This document shows, piece by piece, positions 17,549-27,126 of a stretch of 64,000 bases of DNA. Position 1 is the stretch's first letter. Every line of letters begins with the position of its first letter. The DNA is from Shuttleworthella satelles DSM 14600. Its GTDB lineage: Bacteria > Bacillota > Clostridia > Lachnospirales > Lachnospiraceae. Position numbers and translations under genes: made by a program. The DNA lies in assembly GCF_000160115.1 (NCBI RefSeq), contig NZ_GG665866.1, positions 124,001 to 188,000 on the forward strand. The letters run 5' to 3'. Under the pieces are notes generated by a model. The model ran no database searches. It saw only the letters and a program-made list of their open reading frames with translations, and had not been told where the DNA came from.

Positions 17549-17549
17549 A

Positions 17550-18209
17550 TCAGTTATCACCACAGATCCTTGTTAAATAGGTCCCAACAGATTCTTTTTC
17601 CTGTAATTCCGGCATGCAATTCTCATGCAGCGAGCAAGCGTAACAACACTTCTTCTTCTTGACTTTTGGCGTATAATTTTTCTTGGAAAGATCGTGCATT
17701 TCTTCTACTGCACTAATCACTTCATCCCGCAATTGCTCTGACAATTCAACCAACTGTCTTCTGCGATTTTCTCCATAGAAAAGAGCCGCCTCTTTCAGAT
17801 CACAAGCATACATCTCTTCAAGACACATCGCCTGTGCGCATACCTGCACTTCATCACAGTGCGTTATTTTTGCCCTCCCTCTTTTATACTCAACGGGATA
17901 TGGCAACCATTTTCCTATCTCTCCTCTCAAAGGAACCCCGGCTTCTGTCTTGTGAAATTCGATGACATCACATTGTCCTGATAGCCCAAGCGCTCTAGAA
18001 TGAATCGATACACCGCGATCAATAATCAAATTTCCTCTTCTCTCGCGACTTGTCTCATCATGTACGCGCTGATGAAAAAATGCTCCATCAACGGTCTTGG
18101 CATTTTCTCTCCATTGGTTTTCGATATGAATTAATGCCCATTGCCTTCTACAAAAGACAAAATGCTGCACCCCGGACAATTGTAGAAAGTCGTCTTCCTC
18201 ATACTCCAT
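17550..18209 (-). CDS. cas4: Cas4, PAM-selecting spacer-processing nuclease
   Basis: 219 residues, RecB-like exonuclease fold with an Fe-S cluster. Nuclease motifs: GQCDVIEF, PVEYKRGRAK and QVCAQAMCLEEM. Cluster cysteines: one at about residue 20 (FVFCRRQW) and the C-terminal group CCYACSLHENC. In type I-C, Cas4 associates with Cas1-Cas2 and trims prespacers at the PAM side. Its start overlaps the cas7 stop by 11 bases. Intact. Confidence 0.95.
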   Translation of the reverse strand: MEYEEDDFLQLSGVQHFVFCRRQWALIHIENQWRENAKTVDGAFFHQRVHDETSRERRGNLIIDRGVSIHSRALGLSGQCDVIEFHKTEAGVPLRGEIGKWLPYPVEYKRGRAKITHCDEVQVCAQAMCLEEMYACDLKEAALFYGENRRRQLVELSEQLRDEVISAVEEMHDLSKKNYTPKVKKKKCCYACSLHENCMPELQEKESVGTYLTRICGDN

Positions 18210-19056
18210 TAATAATCTCTGGCTCCAGTCCCGCTAATGGCATAACCTCAATATCATAATCTTCAATGCTCGAAGGGGTCGTTACACCCTCTTTTATCTC
18301 AATTTTCACTGACCGGTGAACTTTTGCAGACGAATACTGCCCCTCCTTACAATTATGCTTCCACCAATATACTTTAATTATTTCCATTGAGCCGTCTGGT
18401 CTTGCTGAAGAAGCATCATTTACAAATAATGTCCTCAGACACTCCTTGACTTTTTCTGCGTCTTCCTCTGAAAAACCAGTTTTTTCAGCAAGCTGTACGT
18501 TAATAGCTCCTTTTATCAAATATACACCGTATTTCACATAGTGCTTCATTCCCATTGTATCTGAAGTTCTTTTTTCTGCAGTTTCTCCGTTGACACTTTT
18601 AGTAATCTGCATAGATTCAACTTCTACTGGAGACACACTCACTGCCTGATGTATAGATACTGGCCCTCGAATCCCAAGAGACTCACCGCCACTCTCCTTT
18701 TTCTCATTTTTGAACGCGAACACTTGTCCAAATGATCTTACATCAATCCATTGTTTACAAGCTTCTTCCGCATATTTCTCACGCCCTAGCGCTTTAACTT
18801 CTCCCAAAACCTTTTTTGCTCGATCATGCAAACTCTTGCAGTCATCATCTCTTCTATCCTCCGATTGAACAAATAGCATGTTCCCCATATCCTGCATTCG
18901 ATTTCGGATCTTTCTCTTAATACAGACATCTGAAATTTCCCCATACCCATCATAGTCTACTCGGGGTCGATTCTCGTTTAATGGATCTCCATTAGGGTTC
19001 GCATTTTTAACTTCCGCAATCACAACAAAATCTATCTTATTCTGCAAAGTACCCAT
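18199..19056 (-). CDS. cas7: Cas7 (Csd2), Cascade backbone subunit
   Basis: 285 residues. Multiple copies wrap the crRNA in the type I-C Cascade. The N-terminus IDFVVIAEVKNANPNGDPLN carries the family NPNGDP motif, followed by VDYDGYGEISDVCIKRKIR; DVRSFGQVFA and GIRGPVSIHQAVSVSPV are further family marks. ATG at 19056 with AAGGAGG upstream; the frame is open 13 codons further. Intact. Confidence 0.95.
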   Translation of the reverse strand: MGTLQNKIDFVVIAEVKNANPNGDPLNENRPRVDYDGYGEISDVCIKRKIRNRMQDMGNMLFVQSEDRRDDDCKSLHDRAKKVLGEVKALGREKYAEEACKQWIDVRSFGQVFAFKNEKKESGGESLGIRGPVSIHQAVSVSPVEVESMQITKSVNGETAEKRTSDTMGMKHYVKYGVYLIKGAINVQLAEKTGFSEEDAEKVKECLRTLFVNDASSARPDGSMEIIKVYWWKHNCKEGQYSSAKVHRSVKIEIKEGVTTPSSIEDYDIEVMPLAGLEPEIINGV

Positions 19057-19072
19057 GATTATTCCTCCTTGA

Positions 19073-20887
19073 TCATCCTTCCACTTCTTCATCATTCTTT
19101 TTTGCAGAGTACAAACTCTTTCTCTGCAAATAATACCCCATCAGATATGTATCCCCTAATGGCTTGTTCCATTCTTCCTTAGGTGACTCATAAATTTGTT
19201 CCAGAATCTGAGCTATCAGATTTTTGTAAAATATCTTAATGCCATTACTTTTAAGTCTTGGGAAATACGCCCGCTCCATTTGTCGATCCAGTTCACCTGC
19301 ATAGTGTAACGGTTGGCGACTGTATACTGATTGGAGTCGTATCGCACTCGGTTCCCTCATAGTTCCTTGCTCATAGGTGTCTCTTTCTATCTTTTCGTAA
19401 ACTGCTAACAATCTGCCAAATTGATAGCTTCTGTCACATCTCATTTGGTCTAATTCCATACTAATTTCCTTCCCTCCATGATCTATGTGATATTTTCGTA
19501 TTACTGCACAAGCAATACTCAATAAGTTTCTTCGCGTATTCCTCCCATACCGAATTAGACTTGATGCACGTTGCTCTAAAGATTGTACTATATCAACAGG
19601 GAAAAAGGTTTCTCCCATCCTACAATGAGCCAGTCGATCACATTGTGCTTTCAATACTTTCTCAGCAATTCTTATCTTCCCCTTCCCTGTTCGATCTTGC
19701 TCATTCCCATAAGCAAACTCTACGATACTTTCTATTGATGGCGCGCGAATCACTTCCTTCAAATCAAAGTACCAGCAACATGACTGATCCCATTTTACAA
19801 GATGTTCAAAGTAATCCATCGTCGCCATTTCTCGGTATGCTGTTATAGCAAGCCTTCCGGGTATAGCAGCGTCAAATTCCACTATAACAACTTCAGATGC
19901 AGGCAGTTTCTTAGTCTCTGTCTTATATCCCCACAAAGCGTCTGATAATTGTTTCTGATAATTTGATGGTTCGGTGCTAGTCTCATCTGGAATTCCAAAA
20001 AAATCCAAAACTGACTTCTCCAAAGATGGAACCTTGACCCCTTCAGGGGACCAGCACAAGAAGGATCTCTTTCCTATGACGACACCCTGGTTCGTAATAA
20101 GCCATTTTAAGGCGTTATGTACTTTTTGTGATGCCTCATAACTCACTGTCATTGCTTCATCTGCAGTGCAAAATCTGCCCCGGTAGGTAAAATTGTCAGT
20201 GTCATTAGAAGAAATCAATCTTGCTTGACTCTTATATGAAAACACTCCTCTCATATGTAGATTCGCAGATTTAGCATAATTCCCTGTCACCATACAATAT
20301 TCTTTTTTTGATTTCATTATAGATTCAGCAAAGCAAGAATACTTTTTCATTAACCCTATGTCTTTCCAAACACAAGGTTCATCTCCAGCTCCAAGAACAC
20401 GCCAAATGACAAGCATATCTAAACACGTTTTGTTGACATTTCCCTCCTTATCAATTTTTACAATCCCTGATTTAATTAAATCAGGGATCAATGTTTGTCT
20501 ACTGATATATTGATATACCGCCTCGACTTTCAGATCAGTCCATTCTGAGTTTCTCCAAGCATCTAATTGCTCACAGAATGCTTGGTGCTTTTCATTTGCT
20601 ACACCTTCCATTACAGTCAAATACTCAACTTTGTCACATAATGGATGTGCGGCTATACCACTTGTCCGCGATGCCGACTTCTCTGTAACTGGGATAATAA
20701 CCTTTCCTAAGTTACTATCTCGTTCCGCAACGCTTATAAAGTATCCATTCTTATCAATAGTAACCTCTAAATTTGCATTCGTCACAATATGCCCGACTGG
20801 CGCCAGTGGCTCCCTATCACCCTCATATTCCCCTACTAAATCCAAATTATTCTCATACGTAGCAAGTGCCTGTTGAAATAACCCCAT
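19073..20887 (-). CDS. cas8c: Cas8c (Csd1), large Cascade subunit
   Basis: 604 residues, usual for type I-C Cas8c, which recognises the PAM and recruits Cas3; in related systems an internal start in this gene also makes the small subunit (Cas11c). The N-terminus MGLFQQALATYENNL and LAPVGHIVTNANLEVTID are family typical, as is RFCTADEAMTVSYEASQK in the middle. The start at 20887 lies seven bases after the cas5 stop; an ATG at 20908 would overlap cas5. No disruption seen. Confidence 0.94.
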   Translation of the reverse strand: MGLFQQALATYENNLDLVGEYEGDREPLAPVGHIVTNANLEVTIDKNGYFISVAERDSNLGKVIIPVTEKSASRTSGIAAHPLCDKVEYLTVMEGVANEKHQAFCEQLDAWRNSEWTDLKVEAVYQYISRQTLIPDLIKSGIVKIDKEGNVNKTCLDMLVIWRVLGAGDEPCVWKDIGLMKKYSCFAESIMKSKKEYCMVTGNYAKSANLHMRGVFSYKSQARLISSNDTDNFTYRGRFCTADEAMTVSYEASQKVHNALKWLITNQGVVIGKRSFLCWSPEGVKVPSLEKSVLDFFGIPDETSTEPSNYQKQLSDALWGYKTETKKLPASEVVIVEFDAAIPGRLAITAYREMATMDYFEHLVKWDQSCCWYFDLKEVIRAPSIESIVEFAYGNEQDRTGKGKIRIAEKVLKAQCDRLAHCRMGETFFPVDIVQSLEQRASSLIRYGRNTRRNLLSIACAVIRKYHIDHGGKEISMELDQMRCDRSYQFGRLLAVYEKIERDTYEQGTMREPSAIRLQSVYSRQPLHYAGELDRQMERAYFPRLKSNGIKIFYKNLIAQILEQIYESPKEEWNKPLGDTYLMGYYLQRKSLYSAKKNDEEVEG

Positions 20888-20894
20888 ATCTCCA

Positions 20895-21611
20895 TCACCC
20901 CTCTTCAATTAAGATATTGCCCCGGCTGTCAGAGAATGTCTTCATCTCAGCCTTACGAATCATCTTATGTTGAGGGCAATTTTCCGGCCTTAAAAATTCG
21001 ATAATTCCTTTTTTCATTACTGGCCTCCAAAGATTAACGGTAATTCTTCCCTGAGTATCCTTTGAATATGCTTCGTCAGGATATGTAATTCCATGATACA
21101 TAACTCCAAAATCCCACTCATTAATATCATCATATACAGATGACCCTTCTCCAAATTTGCGTGGCTCCACATATCCCTGACACTCTCTTGTTCCAAGAAA
21201 AATATCTCTTCTTCCTCCGCGTTCTACCATTCTCCTTGCTATGTTGTGATGTTTGTTTTCATTTCTATCCTTCATAAGTTCTGGACGATTACCATTCCAT
21301 TCAAAATGAGCCCGAACCTGATATCTTACATTCTTCAGATATGTGTAGAAGGAGAGAGTGTTCCCGCCGTTCATCTTGATCGGGCGAATCCCCTTTGTTT
21401 CGGTTTGAATCGGATTCATAACACGAACTTCATCAATATACCAAATAAAAGTTGGCTTCCAATAAATTGAGGATACTATTCCTTTTAATGCCTCATATGT
21501 TGGGATCTGATAGCTGCATTTCTCTCCGCCAACTCGCATAACAGGATCCGAAAACAGAGCATACCTTCCATAAACTTCAAACTCAACAACATTCGCATGT
21601 GTTATTTTCAT
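20895..21611 (-). CDS. cas5c: Cas5c, crRNA-processing endonuclease
   Basis: 238 residues. In type I-C this protein replaces Cas6 and cleaves the repeat stem-loop, then stays on the crRNA 5' handle. The catalytic triad of characterised Cas5d proteins (Tyr46, Lys116, His117) has exact counterparts here as Tyr50, Lys120 and His121 (in SSIYWKP and ENKHHNI), with the same spacing of 70 residues. It follows the cas3 stop by three bases. Intact, so crRNA maturation should be possible. Confidence 0.95.
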   Translation of the reverse strand: MKITHANVVEFEVYGRYALFSDPVMRVGGEKCSYQIPTYEALKGIVSSIYWKPTFIWYIDEVRVMNPIQTETKGIRPIKMNGGNTLSFYTYLKNVRYQVRAHFEWNGNRPELMKDRNENKHHNIARRMVERGGRRDIFLGTRECQGYVEPRKFGEGSSVYDDINEWDFGVMYHGITYPDEAYSKDTQGRITVNLWRPVMKKGIIEFLRPENCPQHKMIRKAEMKTFSDSRGNILIEEG

Positions 21612-22464
21612 CTCTTATACCCTCAGATATCCATTCTTCTGTTCATCAAACACAACACCCGTATCAGGCTCGTAAAAACCTTCTGCCAAACAATAGACAT
21701 CTAAATTATTACTCATTCGAATAATTGCATTCCTACTCTCCAAAGCTTTTTTCTGGTAAGGATAGAGTGTCACGGTATAGTTTCTAGCTTCCCGAAGAAG
21801 TTCCATCGGATTTAATTCTACATTTTCAGAGCAAAGGTCTGCAATTATTTCTTTCCCTTTTTTGTAAGGAACAATTACATCCAATGTATCATCCCCAAAT
21901 ATACTAAAATACTTGCCAGCTAGGCGAAACGCCTGTTTTAAAAGTTGATACTCTTTTCCAGGCATCTTCTCATTTCTACTCAGTAATGAGAAAACTGTAT
22001 AGCTTTTGTTTGGGATTAAATTATCTTGATATCCCTTAAGCTTTCGCATTGCTTGATAGAGATACCGATAATATGTGTCAATTGCCTTCTTGGAAGAAAC
22101 TTCACTGTCAAACTTACCCGGAAATTGCTCGTATTCATAAAGCAATTGTATCGTGGCATCTTTTCCTCTCTGAATATCATGCAAATAGTTGAGATTTTCA
22201 TCCATACAATTGATCATATAAACTGGTCTTATAGAATCACTTTCATGATTACGATTGCAACGCCCCGCTGCCTGCACTATGGAATCCATTCCAGCCATGA
22301 ATCGGATTACCATCTCAAACGAAATATCTACTCCCGCTTCAATCACTTGTGTGGAAATACAAATAACAGTACCCTGTTTTCCCTCTTTAATGGTGTGCAT
22401 CCCGTCAAGTAGACAATTGAAAAACAAAAAAGTTTTCCTGTCCGGCATTAATGCCGGGCAGTTT

Positions 22465-24070
22465 TCATGCTGTCCCCAACAGTTTTATTTCATGGTATTC
22501 CATTGGGGTCATGACTTTCAGTTTTCTCTGTACACGTTTGCCCGTATAATAGGTCATATATTTTTCAATTGCTTTAAGAAGTTCTTCTTTCATTCTGAAC
22601 TTACGCCCATAGTACATTTACACGTTTCATGATTCCCCAGAAGCCTTCCATAGGCCCGTTATCAATACAGTGCGCCACTCTTGACATGCTTTGAGTCATC
22701 CCTGCGTCCACGACTTTCCGTCGGAACTCTTTTGATGTGTATTGGTATCCTCTGTCACTATGAAAAATAGGGGTTGCTCCTGGAGCGCTCTCTATAGCCT
22801 TATTAAACGTTGTGAATACAAGCGAATTATCATTGTGATTGCCATAAACATAAGCAACTGGTCGCCTGTCGCACAGATCCAGTATAACACTCAGATAAAT
22901 CTTCCCTTTCCTCTCATCTTCACCGGTGCCATATTTGAATTCACTGACGTCTGTAACCCATTTTTCATTCAGTTTGTCAGAATGGAATTCCCTGTTCAAA
23001 ATGTTTTCTGCTATGTATGCCGGATCAGAGGCCGGTTTTGTGCAGCAGTTATAGCGATGTTTTATGATGGAGCGGATCTTCTTTTTTCGGCATATACGGA
23101 GAACGCGCTTGTCGTTAACACGGATATCGTAATCATGCTCCAGCGTGTCACGAATACGCCTGTATCCCATATCCGGATGCTCCTCATGGATCTGATTCAC
23201 TTTTTCGGCTATACGCTTGTTAAGAACGTCATTTTCATTATCCGGCCTGCTTTTCCATTTGTAGTATGAAGTCCTGGTGATATGCCCGAGTCTGCACAAG
23301 CGACTTACAGGATAATCCGGATGTTCCTCGATAAGCTCTTTTATTGTGATATAGATATCCAGATGCCGTGTCCGTTTCAGCGTCACCTCCTCTCGACGGC
23401 ATTGAGTTTTTTTTAAGAAGTTGATCTCCATTTGCTGTTGCTTGGTCTGCGCTTTAAGCAGCCTGTTTTCTGCTTGAAGTCTTTCCGTTTCGGTCAGTTC
23501 TTCCATCGGCTTGCTCCGGCCGCGGCGGTCATACAGTCCTTCAACACCTCGTTCTTCATATTTCTTTACCCAAGTATAGACTTGGCCATAAGAACAGTCA
23601 TACTCCTTTGCTGTAAGCGCATAGTTCATGGCGTTGGCAGTACAGTGCTCCACAATCGCTATTCGCTCATCCAGAGTCGTTTTCCTGCCCTTGTTATCTT
23701 TAACCATGAGATAATCACCTTTCGGACGTGATTCGGTCAATTCCTCATGGTTATTATATGCCTTCACCCAGCTTCCGATAGTACTCGGTGCCAAAATCCC
23801 ATGTTTTTTTGCAAGTGACTGCCGGGTTATTCCTCCGGCCATGTACTCCTTTACAACCATCTCCTTAAAATCTGCGGAATAGTTGCACAGATCACTGTTA
23901 TGTGCTTCTAAGCCTTCCTCGCCCCATGCATCAAAGACATGCCACCAGCGTCTAATGATACTTGCCTCTATGCCATAGGTCTTTCCTAATCTCCAAAAAG
24001 ATACTCCCTGCTCCTCATGTTCTTTCAATACCTTAAGCTTGAATTCTTTCGTGTACTTCCTTCTCGACAT
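22465..24070 (-). pseudogene. IS3-family fused transposase with C-terminal frameshift
   Basis: Starts MSRRKYTKEFKLKVLKEHEE at 24070 behind GAGGAG. The first 190 residues hold two helix-turn-helix units, then a coiled coil, then the integrase: Asp in WVTDVSEFKYG, Asp in FHSDRGYQYTS, Glu in NGPMEGFWGIMK. Immediately after this Glu region (about 22613-22624) one extra base shifts the frame to an early stop at 22601. In the correct frame the protein would continue YYGRKFRMKEELLKAIEKY and end at 22465. OrfA and OrfB are already fused, so this is not the usual programmed site; the transposase is probably dead or weakened. Confidence 0.85.
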
Positions 24071-24134
24071 GACAATGCTCCTCATATGGTGGATTTTGGA
24101 TATTTCCAATGTCTACCATATGGGGAGCATATCA
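24070..24134 (-). promoter_or_regulatory. Palindrome spanning IS end and transposase ribosome site
   Basis: On the minus strand ATGATATGCTCCCCATATGG at the IS terminus is nearly complementary to CCATATGAGGAGCATTGTCA, which contains the ribosome site and reaches the transposase ATG. RNA entering from cas3 could fold and hide the ribosome site, while a transcript starting inside the element would not. Confidence 0.5.
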
Positions 24135-25958
24135 TAATTGCGGTTTTCACCTCTTCCAAAACACCACGACGATGTTCCATACACATTGCTGCCGAAATGT
24201 GATAGCACTGATATTTACTGGAAAGAGTCCTGAATAGCTGCTCACTCTCACTCTTCTTATTACAAACAATCAAAAGACTCTTGGTTTTAGCAATTACGTT
24301 TTCAATTTGATTTGGTAAATCTTCCAAACGACATGGTGGCAAACTCTCAATTTTTGTGCGAACAAATGGTTTCCATACGTGCGGATCATATGGCACCATT
24401 TGCCTAATATTCATCGTGATCGGATAATTAGCTTCTTGAAATGCAGGTTGCGTTGCAGAACAGAACACAATTGTCGCACCACACACCCCAGATAAAAACT
24501 GAATCATATGATTAAACATTGTCAGTAAATTATTGGGGACACTCTGCACCTCATCAATGATAATGACAGCATCGCACAAAGCATGGAATCTTCGAATACA
24601 ACTTGTTTTCCCTGAAAACATCGTGTTTAGAAACTGTACTAAAGTTGTTATAATAATTGGCGAATTCCATGTCTCTATCAACAATTCACTTGTGTTTAGA
24701 CGATCTCGATCATATTCTTCCGGTTGAACTACATTTGAATGATGCTCAAGAATCAGACTTTGGTTCTCAATATAGTCACGAATCACCTTTGCATTTTGTT
24801 CCAAAATACTTAGGAGAGGTGATACAAAAATAATTTTTGATTTATTCCATTTCTTAGCATGTGCCAAAGCAAAGCGTAATGAGCATAATGTTTTCCCTGC
24901 GCCAGTCGGAATATTAAGTTCAAATAGCCCTGGTGTATTTTCGGCCGCTTTTCTACAGGTATCTGATATCAACTGTCTGCTTCGATTAATGGCGCTATTA
25001 TTGGGGAATTCTCTTATCTTCTTTTCCGCATAAAAAAGCTGATCTGACCATACCTTCTCCTTATCCTCCAAGTCATGTGGATAAGAAACATTATTCATAA
25101 ATTCTGCCGTATCCGTCCGATCCCCGTCTATCACAGCTGACTGAACCAATCGTGCAAGCGCGCCAAAATAAAAACATAAAGTGCTCTGTTTTTTTAATAT
25201 GTCTAATCCATCCTTTTCTAAAATTCTGTCAATTTTCTCTTTTAACAAACGCTCTATCTCGCAATAAGACGCATCATAGCAGGCAACTAGCTGGTCTGCG
25301 CTTACACACTTTTCAAAAAAATTACGTCGGATTTCACCATAGTGACTTGACTCATCGCAAAAATTCCCCACTCCTCTAATTCGATTGTCAAATCCACTAT
25401 CTCCATCCTCGTCAATGCAATCGAACTGACCATGATGAGCCCCTATTGCATATCCAATGATCTCTGACACAAGATTATCCAGACTCCGTTTTCTTTTTGC
25501 CAACAGATCTTCAAAAAGAAGCCTTACACCTGAAGATGAATGTGTAACTGCTCCTCTTCGCACATTTTCATTATTAGACGCAGCTATGATATAGCTACGA
25601 AATTGAGGTGAAAATTTACCACAATCATGCAATAAACCTGCTAAATATGCACATTTCCCTAATCCAACGATCTTGAGATATTCTTCTGCATATATCGCTG
25701 TACTTCTACAGTGTTGCTCTACAGTCTGTACATCATATGTTCCATCCGGACGCCTTCTTATATGCGCAGGATAGCCATCATCATGCCACATACATCCCCC
25801 TATTCCTGATTCTGTGTACCTAAAAACTGCTGACATTAACTTACGAACTATTGTAGCACTTTAATCTAAGACAACAGGATAAAACAACCATACACATACT
25901 ACTAAAGTATCCAATTCGTAAATTCCCGGAAAACGTGACCAAAGATATAACCGCAAAA

Positions 25959-25987
25959 TAAAAAAAAGTCCCCAAAACAGGGACTTT
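25959..25987 (-). terminator. Rho-independent terminator of the tRNA operon
   Basis: On the minus strand AAGTCCC, loop TGTTTTG, GGGACTT, then a run of eight T. It lies six bases after tRNA-Lys and before the cas3 promoter region. Confidence 0.9.
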
Positions 25988-25992
25988 CATTA

Positions 25993-26065
25993 TGAGCCAT
26001 GCGGGACTCGAACCCGCGACAACCTGATTAAAAGTCAGGTGCTCTACCATCTGAGCTAATAGCTC
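25993..26065 (-). tRNA. tRNA-Lys (TTT)
   Basis: Cloverleaf on the minus strand with acceptor GAGCTAT/ATGGCTC, anticodon loop CTTTTAA and T-arm GTTCGAGTC. CCA is not encoded. Last tRNA of the operon. Confidence 0.95.
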
Positions 26066-26095
26066 CCGATATGTTACGCCCAGTTGCCTGGGCAA

Positions 26096-26168
26096 CTGGG
26101 CTAGCAGGATTCGAACCTGCGAATCTGGGAATCAAAATCCCATGCCTTAACCGCTTGGCAATAGCCCA
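26096..26168 (-). tRNA. tRNA-Gln (TTG)
   Basis: Cloverleaf with acceptor TGGGCTA/TAGCCCA, anticodon loop TTTTGAT, T-arm GTTCGAATC and discriminator G. Confidence 0.95.
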
Positions 26169-26248
26169 AGGTCGTTGTGTGAGACCAGCGGGAAGCTCCC
26201 AATAGTATGAGCGGATGTCCCTCAGGACACCCGACCTCGCCACAACAG

Positions 26249-26323
26249 GGTGGATACAGGGATTCGAACCCTGGGCCTCCAGAGCCACAATCTGGCGCGC
26301 TAACCAACTGCGCTATACCCACC
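26249..26323 (-). tRNA. tRNA-His (GTG)
   Basis: Anticodon loop TTGTGGC; acceptor GTGGGTA/TATCCAC with an encoded extra 5' G opposite discriminator C, the hallmark of tRNA-His. Confidence 0.95.
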
Positions 26324-26354
26324 ATATATGATTGCTTGATTCTCGCGAATCAAA

Positions 26355-26428
<74 letters not shown>

Positions 26429-26453
26429 ATGCGGTATGATTGCTCATACGAAA

Positions 26454-26524
26454 AGCGGGTGATGGGAATCGAACCCACGTATCCAGCTTGGAAGGCTGGT
26501 GTTCTACCATTGAACTACACCCGC
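26454..26524 (-). tRNA. tRNA-Gly (TCC)
   Basis: Anticodon loop CTTCCAA, acceptor GCGGGTG/CACCCGC, T-arm GTTCGATTC. Confidence 0.95.
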
Positions 26525-26549
26525 ATGTGTGACAGTCGGTGACCATCAA

Positions 26550-26624
26550 TCGGGGTGACAGGATTCGAACCTGCGACCCCCTGGTCCCAAACCAGGTACA
26601 CTAGCCAAACTGTGCCACACCCCG
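26550..26624 (-). tRNA. tRNA-Pro (TGG)
   Basis: Anticodon loop TTTGGGA, acceptor CGGGGTG/CACCCCG, T-arm GTTCGAATC. First tRNA of the six-gene operon. Confidence 0.95.
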
Positions 26625-26660
26625 AATTAAGCGTGCAGGTCTGACCGCGACGCAAAAAAT

Positions 26661-26689
26661 AGTATATGGTAAGACCCCATCCTTGTCAA
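26661..26689 (-). promoter_or_regulatory. Promoter of the tRNA operon
   Basis: Minus strand TTGACA (26689-26684), 17-base spacer, TATACT (26666-26661): near-consensus sigma-70/SigA promoter about 37 bases before tRNA-Pro. Confidence 0.9.
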
Positions 26690-26731
26690 TACGATTTTTG
26701 CCGATCTCGCCCCCTGCTGGAGTGACTATGC

Positions 26732-27043
26732 TCACTCCCTTGGCCCCCGGTAATCTGCAATTCCGCCAATATTCTTCACTTTGCTAAATCCCTGCTTCTT
26801 CATCCATTCTGCCGCCTTACCGCTTCTTCCCCCGCTGAGACAATAGACGAAGACGGGGTGGTCTTTCTCCTGAACAAGTTCGCCGATACTTGTGATCTGA
26901 GACAGGGGATGGTTTATCGCCTTTGGGATATGCCCCGAGGCATATTCCTCCGTCTCCCTCACATCGATCAGGATGGCACCCTCTGTCTTTTTGTATTCTT
27001 CAATCCCCGCATTGATATCTGTTTTCTTCCCAAATCCAAACAT
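26732..27043 (-). CDS. Rhodanese-like sulfurtransferase
   Basis: 103-residue single rhodanese domain. ILIDVRETEEYASGHIPKA is the conserved substrate-loop entry, and VFVYCLSGGRSGKAA carries the active-site cysteine in a CxxGxRS loop. Such small cytosolic proteins carry persulfide sulfur; the donor and acceptor are not visible. ATG at 27043 with AGGAGAG upstream. It reads into the tRNA operon promoter region. Confidence 0.9.
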   Translation of the reverse strand: MFGFGKKTDINAGIEEYKKTEGAILIDVRETEEYASGHIPKAINHPLSQITSIGELVQEKDHPVFVYCLSGGRSGKAAEWMKKQGFSKVKNIGGIADYRGPRE

Positions 27044-27126
27044 ATTCTCTCCTAATATAAAATGACTGCACCGAAATGCCATCTTGCAATCTGCTTTCAT
27101 TTCGAAAAACGCCTCAAAGCGGCATT

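Larger units (their letters stand above)
22391..24134 (-). mobile_element. IS3-family (IS150-like) insertion sequence in cas3
   Basis: 1744 bp with 25-bp imperfect inverted repeats (17 of 25 match): the upstream end begins TGATATGCTCCCCATATGG and continues TAGACA; the other begins TGGTGTGCATCCCGTCAAG and continues TAGACA. The 3-bp target repeat is TTA on the minus strand (24135-24137 and 22388-22390). It holds one long transposase gene. A GC-rich palindrome centred near 22450 follows the gene and may act as a terminator. Confidence 0.92.
21615..25791 (-). pseudogene. cas3: Cas3 helicase-nuclease, split by an insertion sequence
   Basis: Cas3 is the effector that unwinds and degrades DNA after Cascade binds. 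The upstream part (25791 to 24135) has the HD nuclease domain (LLHDCGKFS, GAHHGQFD) and helicase motifs TGAGKT, IIIDEVQSVP and FCSATQPA. The downstream part (22390 to 21615) has motif V (IEAGVDISF) and motif VI (QAAGRCNRN). An IS3 element at 22391-24134, flanked by TAA (TTA on the coding strand), separates them after EEVKTAI. Deleting the element plus one 3-bp copy joins KTAI to KEGKQGTVICIST in frame, giving 809 residues. The start at 25791 has AGGGGGA upstream; 25836 is an alternative. As it stands the helicase is cut between motifs III and V and should be inactive. Confidence 0.95.

Noticed and set aside
22409-24116. Shorter borders for the cas3 IS element based on the inner GTAGAC match
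   Set aside because: No target duplication at those borders; the 22391-24134 borders give TG...CA ends, a 3-bp duplication and restore the cas3 frame.
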